Notes: generated from the sequence alone by a model not told the origin. Positions 8,004 to 16,849 are shown, numbered from the stretch's first letter. The stretch is 53,818 nt of DNA from Brevundimonas sp. (GCA_030693575.1 JAUYAG010000023.1:1-53818); one strand, 5' to 3'. Made by a program: numbers and translations.

Positions 8004-9670
8004 TGTACCGCTATGACGAATTCGACGCCGCCCTGGTGCGCGAGCGGATCGAGGAGTTCCGCGACCAGGTCGAACGCCGCGCCTCCGGCGCGCTGACCGA
8101 GGACGAGTTCAAGCCTCTGCGCCTGATGAACGGCGTCTACTTGCAGCTGCATGCCTATATGCTCAGGGTCGCGGTCCCCTACGGCACGATGAACAGCCGC
8201 CAGATGCGGCGGCTGGCCCACATCGCCCGCACCTACGACAAGGGCTACGGGCATTTCACCACCCGTACCAACATCCAGTTCAACTGGCCGGCCCTGACCG
8301 ACCTGCCGGCGATATTGTCGGACCTGGCCGAGGTCGAGATGCATGCCATCCAGACTTCGGGCAACTGCATCAGGAACGTCACCACCGACGTCTTCGCCGG
8401 CGCCGCCGACGACGAGATCGAGGATCCCCGACCCTGGTGCGAGATCATCCGGCAGTGGTCCACGATCCACCCCGAGTTTTCGTTCCTGCCGCGGAAATTC
8501 AAGATCGCGGTCGTCGGGGCGAAAAAGGACCGCGCCGCCCTGCGCACCCATGACGTGGGCCTGCAGATCGTGCCGGGCGCGGACGGCCAAACGGCTTTTC
8601 GCGTGTTCGTCGGCGGAGGCCAGGGCCGCCTGCCGCACATCGCCCAGGAAATCGCGACGGCCGTGTCGGGCCGCGAACTCCTGGCCTATCTGACCGCCAT
8701 CCTGCGGGCCTACAATCTGCTGGGCCGGCGCGACAACATCCACAAGGCGCGGATCAAGATTCTGGTCGCTTCACTGGGCGTCGACGGCTTCCGCGAGGAG
8801 GTCGAACGCCAGTTCGCCACCCTGCGCCACCAAGACCTGCGCATCCCCGACAGCGAACTCGCACGCATCCAGGCCTATTTCGCCCCGCCGGCTTTCGAGC
8901 AGCTCCCGCGCCGAAGCCCGGCCTACGACCGCGCGGTGCTGGCCGATCCGGATTTCGCCCGCTTCGGCCGCAACAACATCCGGCGCCACCGTCAGCCGGG
9001 CTATGCCTCCGTGATCGTCTCGCTGAAGCCGCCGGCGGGCGTGCCCGGCGACATCACCGCCGACCAGATGGAGGCGGTGGCCGGTCTGGCCAGGCGCTTC
9101 TCCTTCGACGAGGTGCGCGCGGCCTACGAACAGAACCTCGTCCTGCCCCACGTGCGCCTGGATGACACGCCCGAGCTGTGGCTCCGGCTGGCGGCCGCCG
9201 GCCTGGCGACCCCCAACGCCGATCTGGTCACCGATATCATCGCCTGCCCGGGACTGGACTATTGCAGTCTCGCCAACGCTCGCTCGATTCCTGTGGCGCA
9301 GGCCCTGTCGCGGCGTCTGGCCGACCTCGACCTGCAGGAGCGGCTGGGACCCGTCCGCATCAATATGAGCGGCTGCATCAATGCCTGCGGCCACCATCAC
9401 GTCGGCCATATCGGCGTGCTGGGCGTCGATCGGAAAGGGGAGGAATATTACCAGATCACCGTGGGCGGTTCGCCCGACGAACAGGCGGCGCTGGGCGAGA
9501 TCGTCGGCAAGAGCCTGTGCGCCGACGAAGTCGCCCCCGCCATCGCCCGGGCGCTCGATCGCTATCTGGCCATCCGGGGTGAAGGGGAGCGGTTCATCGA
9601 CACTGTCCGCCGCGTCGGAGCCGACCCTTTTCGTGAAGCCATCTATGAGCCGGCCGATGCAACTGCTTGA
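8003..9670 (+). CDS. cysI: Sulfite reductase hemoprotein (ferredoxin-type nitrite/sulfite reductase family)
   Basis: 555 residues from ATG 8003 (TGATG overlap with the preceding stop; an in-frame ATG at 7985 is less likely). It reduces sulfite to sulfide by six electrons at a siroheme-[4Fe-4S] centre. The cluster ligands are visible as CPGLDYC (CX5C) and SGCINAC (CX3C) near residues 415-460. Two ferredoxin-like repeats precede each half (FTTRTNIQFNW; the later copy around GYASVIVSL). No cysJ flavoprotein is encoded nearby while an fpr gene is, so ferredoxin is the likely donor. The stop overlaps the start of the DUF934-cysH gene by more than 10 nt. Confidence 0.93.
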   Translation: MYRYDEFDAALVRERIEEFRDQVERRASGALTEDEFKPLRLMNGVYLQLHAYMLRVAVPYGTMNSRQMRRLAHIARTYDKGYGHFTTRTNIQFNWPALTDLPAILSDLAEVEMHAIQTSGNCIRNVTTDVFAGAADDEIEDPRPWCEIIRQWSTIHPEFSFLPRKFKIAVVGAKKDRAALRTHDVGLQIVPGADGQTAFRVFVGGGQGRLPHIAQEIATAVSGRELLAYLTAILRAYNLLGRRDNIHKARIKILVASLGVDGFREEVERQFATLRHQDLRIPDSELARIQAYFAPPAFEQLPRRSPAYDRAVLADPDFARFGRNNIRRHRQPGYASVIVSLKPPAGVPGDITADQMEAVAGLARRFSFDEVRAAYEQNLVLPHVRLDDTPELWLRLAAAGLATPNADLVTDIIACPGLDYCSLANARSIPVAQALSRRLADLDLQERLGPVRINMSGCINACGHHHVGHIGVLGVDRKGEEYYQITVGGSPDEQAALGEIVGKSLCADEVAPAIARALDRYLAIRGEGERFIDTVRRVGADPFREAIYEPADATA

Positions 9671-10745
9671 CGCCGCCCAGGCCGGCCAGCGCCTGAACGT
9701 GTCGACGCCCCACGCTGAGGTGGAGGCCGCCGCCGCGACGGCCGAGGTCCTGATCCTGGAGTTCGACGCCTTTCGCGACGGGCGGGGCTTTTCGCTCGCG
9801 TCCAGCCTGCGCGATCACGGCTTCAGGGGCCGCCTGATCGCCGCCGGCAACGTCCTGCCGGACCAGGCGCGACACCTGCGGCGTTCGGGCTTCGACGCCG
9901 TGGAGCTCTCGCCGGCGGCGGACGTCGAGGCCTGGCGTCGAATGGATGAAGCCTTCAGCGCCGTCTATCAATCGGCCGCCGATGACGAACGCCCTGTCTG
10001 GAACCGTCGGCCGGGCGGGCGGGGCCCGCGCACCGATGGTCTCGACGCCCTGGCCGAACGCCTGAACGCGGAGTTCGCCGGGGCGCCTCCCGCCGCCGTG
10101 CTGAGCGCCGTGCTGGATCCGGCATTGGGTCTGAAGACAGCCGCCATATCCTCCTTCGGCGCCGAGTCCGCCGTGCTGCTGCATCTGATCGCGGAAACCA
10201 ATCCGGACCTGCCGGTCATCTTTCTGGAGACCGGCCAGCATTTCCTTCAGACGCTGTCCTACCGGGCCGCCCTGACCCGGCGGCTGGGCCTCGCCGATGT
10301 CCGGATCATCATGCCGGATCCGGCGGAGCGGGCCGCGCTCGACGCGCGCGACGACCTGTGGCGCACCGACGCCGACGCCTGCTGCGACCTGAGAAAGATC
10401 CGGCCTCTGGCCCGGGCCGCGGTCGGGTTCAGCGCGCTCGTCACCGGCCGCAAACGCTACCAGAACGGCGAGCGTGCGACGCTGAGGGTCTTCGAGGTGC
10501 TGGACGGGGTGTTGCGTGTCAACCCACTCGCCGACTGGACCGCCGACCGCGTCAGGGCCTGGCTGGACGCTCACGAACTGCCCCTGCACCCGCTGGTCGA
10601 GCAGGGCTACGCCTCGATCGGATGCTTGCCCTGCACCCGCCCGTCGGGGGCGGACGAGGATGCCCGCGCCGGCCGCTGGTCGGGCATGGACAAGACCGAG
10701 TGCGGCATCCACCTTGGTTGCCGCCGGGCCATGGTCGGCGCCTGA
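9645..10745 (+). CDS. cysH: DUF934 domain fused to adenylyl-sulfate (APS/PAPS) reductase CysH
   Basis: 366 residues from ATG 9645; ATG 9657 is an alternative giving 362. Residues about 25-110 (LILEFDAFRDGRGFSLASSL) match DUF934, usually a separate small protein in this operon type. From about residue 125 begins the PP-loop reductase (ISSFGAESAVLLHLI, FLETGQHF). The cysteine pairs DACCDLRK and GCLPC that bind [4Fe-4S] in APS-type reductases are present, as is the C-terminal catalytic KTECGIH. The enzyme should therefore reduce APS (perhaps also PAPS) to sulfite with thioredoxin. Fusion of the two neighbours into one chain is the odd feature; no stop or frameshift separates them. Its start lies inside cysI, implying coupled translation. 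Confidence 0.92.
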   Translation: MSRPMQLLDAAQAGQRLNVSTPHAEVEAAAATAEVLILEFDAFRDGRGFSLASSLRDHGFRGRLIAAGNVLPDQARHLRRSGFDAVELSPAADVEAWRRMDEAFSAVYQSAADDERPVWNRRPGGRGPRTDGLDALAERLNAEFAGAPPAAVLSAVLDPALGLKTAAISSFGAESAVLLHLIAETNPDLPVIFLETGQHFLQTLSYRAALTRRLGLADVRIIMPDPAERAALDARDDLWRTDADACCDLRKIRPLARAAVGFSALVTGRKRYQNGERATLRVFEVLDGVLRVNPLADWTADRVRAWLDAHELPLHPLVEQGYASIGCLPCTRPSGADEDARAGRWSGMDKTECGIHLGCRRAMVGA

Positions 10746-10783
10746 GGCCCCCTTCACTCCTGCTTGCTGAAAGACTCCCGCCC

Positions 10784-11806
10784 GTGTCCGTCACCCGTTC
10801 CGTCATCGACCTCATCGGCAGTACGCCATTGATCCGATTGAACCGCCTGTCGGACGAGACCGGTTGCGAGATCCTCGGCAAGGCCGAGTTCCTGAACCCG
10901 GGCCAGTCGATCAAGGACCGGGCGGCGCTGTCGATCGTACAGCAGGCGCGGGCGTCGGGCGCGCTTCGGCCCGGCGGAACCATCGTGGAGGGCACGGCGG
11001 GGAACACCGGCATCGGTCTCGCCCTGGTGGGGGCGGCCCTGGGCCATCCGGTCGTGATCGTCATCCCCCGCACCCAGTCCGATGAAAAGAAGCAGGCGAT
11101 CCGGGCGCTGGGCGCGCGGCTGATCGAGGTGGACGCGGCCCCCTTCTCCAGCCCCAACCACTTCGTGCACCATTCCGGCCGTCTGGCCGCGGACCTGGAG
11201 TCCGTCAGTCCGAACGGCGCCTTCTGGGCCAACCAGTTCGACAACGTCGCCAACAGGCTCGCCCACTACGAGGCGACCGGACCTGAGATCTGGGAACAGA
11301 CCGGCGGCCGCATCGACGCCTTCGTCAGCGCGGTCGGGAGCGGCGGCACCATTTCGGGCGTCGGGTCCTTCCTGAAGGAGCGCGATCCCGCCATCCGCAT
11401 CGCCCTGGCCGATCCGGCGGGCGCGGCTTTGTTCAACTGGTTCACCAAGGGCGAGATGTCGGCCGAGGGGTCGTCGATCACCGAGGGCATCGGCGTCGCG
11501 CGCATCACCGGCAATCTGGTTGGCTTCGCGCCCGATCACGCCTATTGCATCGAAGACGCCGAGTTCCTGCCCATACTGTTCGATCTGGTGCGAAACGAAG
11601 GACTGTCGCTGGGCGGATCGTCCGGCATCAATCTCGCCGCATCCGTTCGCCTGGCGAAGGAACTCGGGCCGGGCAAGACGATCGTGACCGCCCTGTGCGA
11701 CCCGGGCTCGCGCTACGCTTCGCGGCTGTTCAACCCTGATTTCTTGCTGGTCAAGGGTTTGCCGACGCCGGACTGGTTCGCCTCGCCCATGCCGGCGGCC
11801 GCCTGA
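10784..11806 (+). CDS. cysK: Cysteine synthase / PLP-dependent cysteine synthase family
   Basis: 340 residues from GTG 10784 (SVTRSVIDLIGSTPLIRLNR); no ATG lies close, and the earlier open frame is the shadow of cysH. It condenses O-acetylserine with sulfide to cysteine. Features: PLP lysine in GQSIKDRAALS, the substrate loop EGTAGNTGIG and the glycine-rich phosphate loop GSGGTISG. EGTAGNTGIG in place of EPTSGNTG, and the DPAG..NWFTKGEM insertion, resemble the CysK2/cystathionine-synthase-like branch more than E. coli CysK, so the acceptor substrate could differ. The stop TGA is followed directly by the GTG start of the tauE-like gene. No serine acetyltransferase gene is in the window. Confidence 0.88.
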   Translation: MSVTRSVIDLIGSTPLIRLNRLSDETGCEILGKAEFLNPGQSIKDRAALSIVQQARASGALRPGGTIVEGTAGNTGIGLALVGAALGHPVVIVIPRTQSDEKKQAIRALGARLIEVDAAPFSSPNHFVHHSGRLAADLESVSPNGAFWANQFDNVANRLAHYEATGPEIWEQTGGRIDAFVSAVGSGGTISGVGSFLKERDPAIRIALADPAGAALFNWFTKGEMSAEGSSITEGIGVARITGNLVGFAPDHAYCIEDAEFLPILFDLVRNEGLSLGGSSGINLAASVRLAKELGPGKTIVTALCDPGSRYASRLFNPDFLLVKGLPTPDWFASPMPAAA

Positions 11807-12580
11807 GTGCAGGACTTCCTGCTGTTCGCGGCGGTCGGCTTTGCGGCCCAGCTTGTCGACGGCGCCTTGGGCATGGCCTATGGCGTGATCTCGTCCACCC
11901 TGCTGCTCAGTCTGGGAACTCCACCGGCCGCGGCCTCGGCGAGTGTTCACGCCGCCAAGATGTTCACCGGCGCGGCGTCAGCCGCCTCGCATGTCCGGAA
12001 CGGCAACGTCAGTTTCGCCCTCTTCTGGCCCCTGGCCCTGGGCGGCGCCGTCGGCGGCGTGGCTGGAGGATTCCTCCTGACCTCCATCGACGCCGAGACG
12101 ATCAAACCGTGGGTCGTCGGCTGGTTGGGCCTCATGGGCGTCGTCATCCTGCGGCGCGCCATGAAAGGCGCCGCCCCACGCCCGAAGCCGTTTCGAGCCG
12201 GCCTGCCTCTGGGTCTGGCGGGTGGGTTTCTCGACGCGTTAGGCGGAGGCGGCTGGGGCCCCACCGTGACCACGACGCTGGTCAGCGCCGGCACGCCGCC
12301 GCGCCAGGCGGTCGGCAGCGGAAACGCCGCCGAAGCCGTGGTGGCGGTCGCCGTCTCGACCACCTTCCTGGTCGCCCTGCTCAGGGGGCGCTGGCCCGAC
12401 GCGGACGGACTGCAACAATATCTCGCCGCCGTGCTCGGCCTGATCGCCGGCGGCGTCGCCGCCGCGCCGCTGTCCGGCCTGGTCGCCCGCATCCTGCCGA
12501 TGCGCGCGTTCACATGGCTGGTGGGGCTGTTGATCATTGGCCTGGCCGTGACGCAGCTACTGTCTCCGCTGCTTCGCTGA
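11807..12580 (+). CDS. TauE/SafE-family membrane permease
   Basis: 257 residues from GTG 11807, directly after the cysK stop. It is very hydrophobic with about seven or eight predicted membrane segments. The two family repeats each start with a GxxxxxxDGALG or GGFLDALGGGGWGP motif (residues about 15-25 and 140-155), typical of TauE/SafE anion permeases of the inner membrane. Family members export sulfite or sulfoacetate or take up sulfate-like anions. As the last gene of an operon that produces sulfite and sulfide, either sulfate uptake or relief from excess sulfite fits; no other sulfate importer is in the window. The direction of transport cannot be read from the sequence. Confidence 0.85.
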   Translation: MQDFLLFAAVGFAAQLVDGALGMAYGVISSTLLLSLGTPPAAASASVHAAKMFTGAASAASHVRNGNVSFALFWPLALGGAVGGVAGGFLLTSIDAETIKPWVVGWLGLMGVVILRRAMKGAAPRPKPFRAGLPLGLAGGFLDALGGGGWGPTVTTTLVSAGTPPRQAVGSGNAAEAVVAVAVSTTFLVALLRGRWPDADGLQQYLAAVLGLIAGGVAAAPLSGLVARILPMRAFTWLVGLLIIGLAVTQLLSPLLR

Positions 12581-12596
12581 ATGGCGCGCCTCGCCT

Positions 12597-12637
12597 GGTC
12601 CGCCGTCGCCGCGCCGACCGTCACGCGGAGGCGGACC
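12597..12637. terminator. Hairpin between convergent tauE-like and thrC genes (weak candidate)
   Basis: GGTCCGCC (12597-12604) and GGCGGACC (12630-12637) are perfectly complementary with a 25-nt GC-rich interval in the 56-bp gap between convergent operons. There is no U-tract on either side, so it is not a classical intrinsic terminator. It may act with Rho or not at all. Confidence 0.3.
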
Positions 12638-14031
12638 TAACAATCGCCCGACAGCAGTCTTTCGATCTCGGTCAGCGCCATGCGCTGATCAGCCGGGATC
12701 GGGACCAACCTTTCGGCGCCGCAGGTCAGGGAAGCGAAAGCGGGAGGTTCCGCCGGCGTGAAGCCGAGGACGTCGGAGATCACGTCCGGAAACTTCGCGG
12801 GATGGGCGGTGGCCAGGACCACCACCGGTCCTTCCTGCGGATCCAGTCGTCGTGCGGCGGCCAGCGCCACGGCGGTGTGTGGACAGACTGTTCGGCCATA
12901 GCGGCGCCAGGCCGCGCCGATTTCAACGCGGGTCGCCTGTTCGTCAATCGAAACGACGGCAAGCTGGGCGCGGAGAACCTCCAGCAGTTCGGGTGGAAGA
13001 TCGACGGCGCCGTCGCGAACGAAGCCTTCGAAAAGCCGCCGCGTCAGGCCGGCGTCGCGTCCGCTGGCCTCGAACACCAGGCGTTCGAAATTGGAGGGCG
13101 CCTGTACGTCCATGCTGACGCTGGCCGTGGCATGCGCGTTCATCCGCTCATATCGTCCCCCGTTTATCGCCCGGGCCAGGGCGTCGTTGCGGTTGACCGC
13201 CGCGATCAGGCCCAGCGGCACACCCATCGTCCGGGCCGCCCAGCCGGCGAAGGCGTCGCCGAAATTGCCGGTCGGCACGACGAACCGCGCGGGCCGCGAA
13301 GGCCCCCCGAGGGCCGAAGCCGCGGCCAGATAGTAGGGAATCTGACCCGCCAGCCGCGCCCAATTGATCGAATTGACCGAACTGACCCGGCGACCCTCGC
13401 GCAGCGACGGTTCGGCCAGAAGACCTTTCACGAGCGTCTGACAATCGTCGAAATCCCCTCGAACCGCGAGGTTCAGCACATTGTCCGCCCCAACCGTCGT
13501 CATCTGCCGGCGCTGCACGGGAGACACGCGATCCAGGGGGTGCAGCACCACCAGATCGATGTTGTCGGCCCCCGCGAAAGCCCGCACAGCGGCGGCTCCG
13601 GTGTCGCCGCTGGTCGCGGTCAGCAACAGCAGCCGCTCGCCGGTTCCGGCCAGGGCCGCATCGGCCAGGCTCGCCATCAGCTGCATGGCCAGGTCCTTGA
13701 ACGCCGAGGTCGGACCGTGGAACAGCTCCAGAACCCACAGGTTCGGCTCCAACTGCACCAGGGGCGCTATCGCCGCATGATGGAAGGTCTCCTCCAGCCG
13801 CGCCGCCGCCCGGGCGATCACCGCCGCCGGCAGCGCCCCGCCGACGAAGCGAGCCAACACCTCGCGCACCAGCGCGGCATAGGGCTGGCCCGCCGCCGCT
13901 GCGATCCCGGGGGCGGTCAGCCTCGGCCAGGTCTCCGGCAAATACAGACCGCCATCGGGGGCGATGCCGCCGAGCAGGGCCTCGGTGAAGGAGACCGCCG
14001 GGGCCTCGCCGCGCGTGCTGATGTAGTTCAC
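12637..14031 (-). CDS. thrC: Threonine synthase
   Basis: 464 residues from GTG 14031, which overlaps the thrB stop in GTGA; no ATG is suitable and the start residues NYISTRGEAP are typical of ThrC. The enzyme converts O-phosphohomoserine to threonine with PLP. The PLP lysine is in PTSAFKDLAMQLM near residue 105, followed by TATSGDTGAAAVRAFAG and, later, VPTGNFGDAFAGW. Length matches the long (class II, ~465 aa) form found in many proteobacteria. It is the last gene of the AK-HSD-thrB-thrC operon and ends in a short gap facing the cysteine operon. Confidence 0.95.
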   Translation of the reverse strand: MNYISTRGEAPAVSFTEALLGGIAPDGGLYLPETWPRLTAPGIAAAAGQPYAALVREVLARFVGGALPAAVIARAAARLEETFHHAAIAPLVQLEPNLWVLELFHGPTSAFKDLAMQLMASLADAALAGTGERLLLLTATSGDTGAAAVRAFAGADNIDLVVLHPLDRVSPVQRRQMTTVGADNVLNLAVRGDFDDCQTLVKGLLAEPSLREGRRVSSVNSINWARLAGQIPYYLAAASALGGPSRPARFVVPTGNFGDAFAGWAARTMGVPLGLIAAVNRNDALARAINGGRYERMNAHATASVSMDVQAPSNFERLVFEASGRDAGLTRRLFEGFVRDGAVDLPPELLEVLRAQLAVVSIDEQATRVEIGAAWRRYGRTVCPHTAVALAAARRLDPQEGPVVVLATAHPAKFPDVISDVLGFTPAEPPAFASLTCGAERLVPIPADQRMALTEIERLLSGDC

Positions 14032-15011
14032 GGCACACCGTCCGCCGACACCAGGCCATAGGCCTCTGCATCGGCCGCCGCGTGGAAGGCGATGCGCCGG
14101 AAGAACGGCGCCGGATCCTTCGGCGTCACGACCCAGGCCGGATCGTGAAACAGCTGGTCGTGCAGTCGGGTCAGTGTGAAACGCAGCGCCGCGGCCGCAG
14201 CCAGCGCCGGCAGGGCTTCCCGCTCCGCCTGTGACAGCCGGCGGCCTTGCTCGTAACCTCGCATGAAGGCCGTCATGGCCTCCCGGTCGGGCCGCCCCTC
14301 GGCGTCGAAGCCCCAAGCGTTCAAGGCAATCCCGAGGTCGTAGACATAGGCTCCGTCGCAGGCGAAATAAAAGTCGATCACCCCGCCGATATCACGGTTC
14401 GCGAACAGCACATTGTCCGGAAAGTAGTCGGCGTGGATCGCCCCCCCCGGCAGCCCGGCGGCCCCTTCGAACCCCGCCTCGGCCCGATCGAGGTCCAAAG
14501 CGAGCGCGTCCAGCATCACCCGGTCCGCCCCCTCGGCGCGCCCGGCGCAGCGGCTGGCCAGGCTCCGCCAGACTGAGGGTCCGACCGGATTGGCGCGCCG
14601 CAACGGAAAGTCCGCGCCCAGCCGGTGCAGGTCGGCCAATCGCCGCCCCGCCAGCCTCACGTCCGGCGCCTCGGGCCGGCGCAGCCACGCGCCGTCCCGC
14701 CATTCCAGGATCGCCGCGGGGCGTCCGTTGAGTTCGCCGACCCGGCCCCCGGATCGGTTTCGCATCACCCGCGCCGCCGGATAACCGCGCTCCGCCAGAT
14801 GTTCGGTCAACCCGAGACAGAACGGCAGCGACGCGGCGTCCGTGCGTCTTTCGAACAGGGTCAGAATGAACCGGCCGGCGCTGGTGTCCAGCCGGTAGTT
14901 GGTGTTCTCGACCCCCTCGGCGATCGCCTCCACGGCGACCAGTCCGCCCAGGTCATGGGTCGCCAGGAAGGCCGCCGCCTGGTCGTGAGAAACGGGGGTG
15001 AAGATCGCCAT
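14028..15011 (-). CDS. thrB: Homoserine kinase (ThrB2, aminoglycoside phosphotransferase fold)
   Basis: 327 residues, from MAIFTPVSHDQAAAFL, a conserved start of the ThrB2 family. It phosphorylates homoserine. This is the APH-like kinase, not the GHMP-type ThrB of enterics. The catalytic loop GAIHADYFPDNVLF and metal-binding VIDFYFACDG are both intact near residues 185-220. It follows the AK-HSD gene by 3 nt and overlaps thrC by 4 nt. A run of eight C at 14441-14448 inside the gene keeps the frame, a useful control for the homopolymer frameshifts elsewhere in the window. Confidence 0.94.
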   Translation of the reverse strand: MAIFTPVSHDQAAAFLATHDLGGLVAVEAIAEGVENTNYRLDTSAGRFILTLFERRTDAASLPFCLGLTEHLAERGYPAARVMRNRSGGRVGELNGRPAAILEWRDGAWLRRPEAPDVRLAGRRLADLHRLGADFPLRRANPVGPSVWRSLASRCAGRAEGADRVMLDALALDLDRAEAGFEGAAGLPGGAIHADYFPDNVLFANRDIGGVIDFYFACDGAYVYDLGIALNAWGFDAEGRPDREAMTAFMRGYEQGRRLSQAEREALPALAAAAALRFTLTRLHDQLFHDPAWVVTPKDPAPFFRRIAFHAAADAEAYGLVSADGVP

Positions 15012-15014
15012 CGG

Positions 15015-16745
15015 TCAAACGGCGCGCTGCTGGCGAAGGCGCACGATGTCGGCGAGGTCCGCCAGCACGCTCTCGGTGGTGGGCCAGCGCCCCGCGCCCC
15101 GGCCCTTGCACATCCACGTCCGGCCATTCTCCCCGAAGACCTTGAGCGCATTGCGCTCGCCCCTGAGGCCGAGAAAAAGGGGATCAACGCCGCCCCCGTC
15201 GAGCGATACGCGCGCGACCAGCACACCACCGACCTGATGGCAGGCTCCGATCTGTTTCACGCCCTGTCGGCGCGCCTCGCTGTCCGGGGTCAGAGCGTCG
15301 AGCGCCATGTCGTTAGACTCAGGACTCCGGTCGAACGCCTCGAACGCGAGCAGCCGGACCTTCGCGGCTGAGTCGTGCCCTTCGAGATCCGACGACGGAT
15401 CCTCCTCGGCGAAGCCGGCGATCCGGGCCTCGGCCAGCGCCTCCCCGAACGATGCGCCCCCCCCCAACCGGTCGAGCATGAAGTTGACCGTGCCGTTCAA
15501 CACCCCCTCGAAGCCCGTGATCCGCCCGACCGCGCGGGCCGCCCGCACGGTTTCGATCATCGGGGCGCCGCCGCCGACCGCGGCGGAATAGGCCAGATGG
15601 GCGTGGTTGGCCGCCGCCAGATCGCGCAGTCCCCGCGGATCGCGGCTGATGGCCTGTTTGTTCGCGCTGGCCACGTCGATCCCGCGTTCCAGAGCGGCGC
15701 GGATCAGGGCATGGCCCGCGGCGCCCTCGGACATGGCTTCCAGCACCAGGTCTGGCCGCCGGCGGAGAAGTTCGACAGGGTCTGCGGTAAACAGGTGGGC
15801 CGGGCAATCCACGTCGCGCGCCTTGGCCGGGTTCCGCACGAGCACGCCGACGACCTCGTACCGGCTATCGTTCAGCAGCCGGGCCAGCAGTCCTCCACCC
15901 ACCACGCCGCAACCGGCGACAGCGACGCGGACCGGTTCCCTCCTCGGAGCCGGAGCCGGAGGGGCGGCCTGAACGCCCACCACCGTCGCATCTGCGCGGC
16001 CCAGCGCCGCCACCTCGATTTCCACGCCGCGCTCGCAGGCCAGGTCGATGGCGCCGGGCTGCACCAAGCTCCCGCCCAACCGGCGCGCGATATCCCATGA
16101 CGCCCGCGAATACCGCAACGGCGTACCCGAGGCCGAGGCCGGGTCGCGGTCGTAGAGTCCATCGACATCCTTCACCAGCCTGGCCTTCGCCAGGCCCAGT
16201 TCGGCGGCCAGGAACACCGCCGTCAGGTCGGACCCCCCACGTCCGAGCAGCGCCACCCGGCCGTCCGGTCGCACGGCGCCGAAGCCGGGGACCACCACCA
16301 CATCGTGCCGCGCCAGCGCCTCGCGAAGCCGGTCCCCCTGCAGACCGCACGGACGGGCGTGCTCCAGCGGCCCCTCCGCCACGATTCCCAGATCCCGCAC
16401 CGTCAGGGCCACGGCGTCCAGACCGATGCGATCGCAGGCGATCGCGGCGATGGCCGCGGCCTTCTCCTCGCCCAGCGCCACATAGCCCGGCAACAGGTCG
16501 TTCTCGTGGCCCAGCCCCAGCGCCCGCGCGTCCGACAGCAACCGATCCGTGTGACCATCGAAGGCCGAGACCACCGCGACGACCTTTCGCCCATGCCGGA
16601 CATGGCCATAGATTTCCGAAGCGACCGCCGGCGCATCAGCCGGGCTCTGCAGGATCGAGCTGCCGAACTTCAAGACGACCACTTCAGGAGAGACCGGAAC
16701 AGGCCGCTGATCGGATTCGGCAGGGAGGACGGCGAGATGGGACAT
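15015..16745 (-). CDS. Bifunctional aspartokinase / homoserine dehydrogenase lacking ACT domains
   Basis: 576 residues from ATG 16745 (MSHLAVLPAESDQ). Residues about 19-245 are an amino acid kinase domain: KFGSS in place of the usual KFGGTSV, GRGGSDLTA, KDVDGLYDRDP. A short Pro/Ala linker leads at about residue 258 into homoserine dehydrogenase (VAVAGCGVVGGGLL, VLNGTVNFMLDRL, EEDPSSDLEGHDSAAK). Enteric ThrA/MetL are ~810-820 residues because two ACT domains sit between the catalytic parts; here both are missing and there is no C-terminal ACT. It should make aspartyl phosphate and homoserine, with the intermediate step (Asd) encoded elsewhere. Without ACT, Thr feedback is unlikely; the upstream attenuator would then carry control. 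A run of nine C (15457-15465) keeps the frame. Whether the kinase half is active is open. Confidence 0.9.
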   Translation of the reverse strand: MSHLAVLPAESDQRPVPVSPEVVVLKFGSSILQSPADAPAVASEIYGHVRHGRKVVAVVSAFDGHTDRLLSDARALGLGHENDLLPGYVALGEEKAAAIAAIACDRIGLDAVALTVRDLGIVAEGPLEHARPCGLQGDRLREALARHDVVVVPGFGAVRPDGRVALLGRGGSDLTAVFLAAELGLAKARLVKDVDGLYDRDPASASGTPLRYSRASWDIARRLGGSLVQPGAIDLACERGVEIEVAALGRADATVVGVQAAPPAPAPRREPVRVAVAGCGVVGGGLLARLLNDSRYEVVGVLVRNPAKARDVDCPAHLFTADPVELLRRRPDLVLEAMSEGAAGHALIRAALERGIDVASANKQAISRDPRGLRDLAAANHAHLAYSAAVGGGAPMIETVRAARAVGRITGFEGVLNGTVNFMLDRLGGGASFGEALAEARIAGFAEEDPSSDLEGHDSAAKVRLLAFEAFDRSPESNDMALDALTPDSEARRQGVKQIGACHQVGGVLVARVSLDGGGVDPLFLGLRGERNALKVFGENGRTWMCKGRGAGRWPTTESVLADLADIVRLRQQRAV

Positions 16746-16788
16746 TTCGGGCTCTGGATCGACGGAAGGGGAAATGAGGGACGGAAAC

Positions 16789-16812
16789 AAAAAACCCGGC
16801 CGAGGGGCCGGG
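16789..16812 (-). terminator. Intrinsic terminator (attenuator) in the threonine operon leader
   Basis: On the minus strand a 7-bp GC stem, CCCGGCC/GGCCGGG with loop CCTC (16795-16812), is followed by six T (16789-16794). It lies between the Thr-rich short reading frame (stop at 16850) and the AK-HSD start at 16745, so it would stop transcription before the operon. This placement fits an attenuator rather than the end of another gene. An alternative pairing of ACGGGT at the end of the leader frame with ACCCGC just before the stem could act as the antiterminator. Confidence 0.8.
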
Positions 16813-16849
16813 CGGGTCAGGGTCTGTGCGGCGTCGTCTTGGTGGCGCG

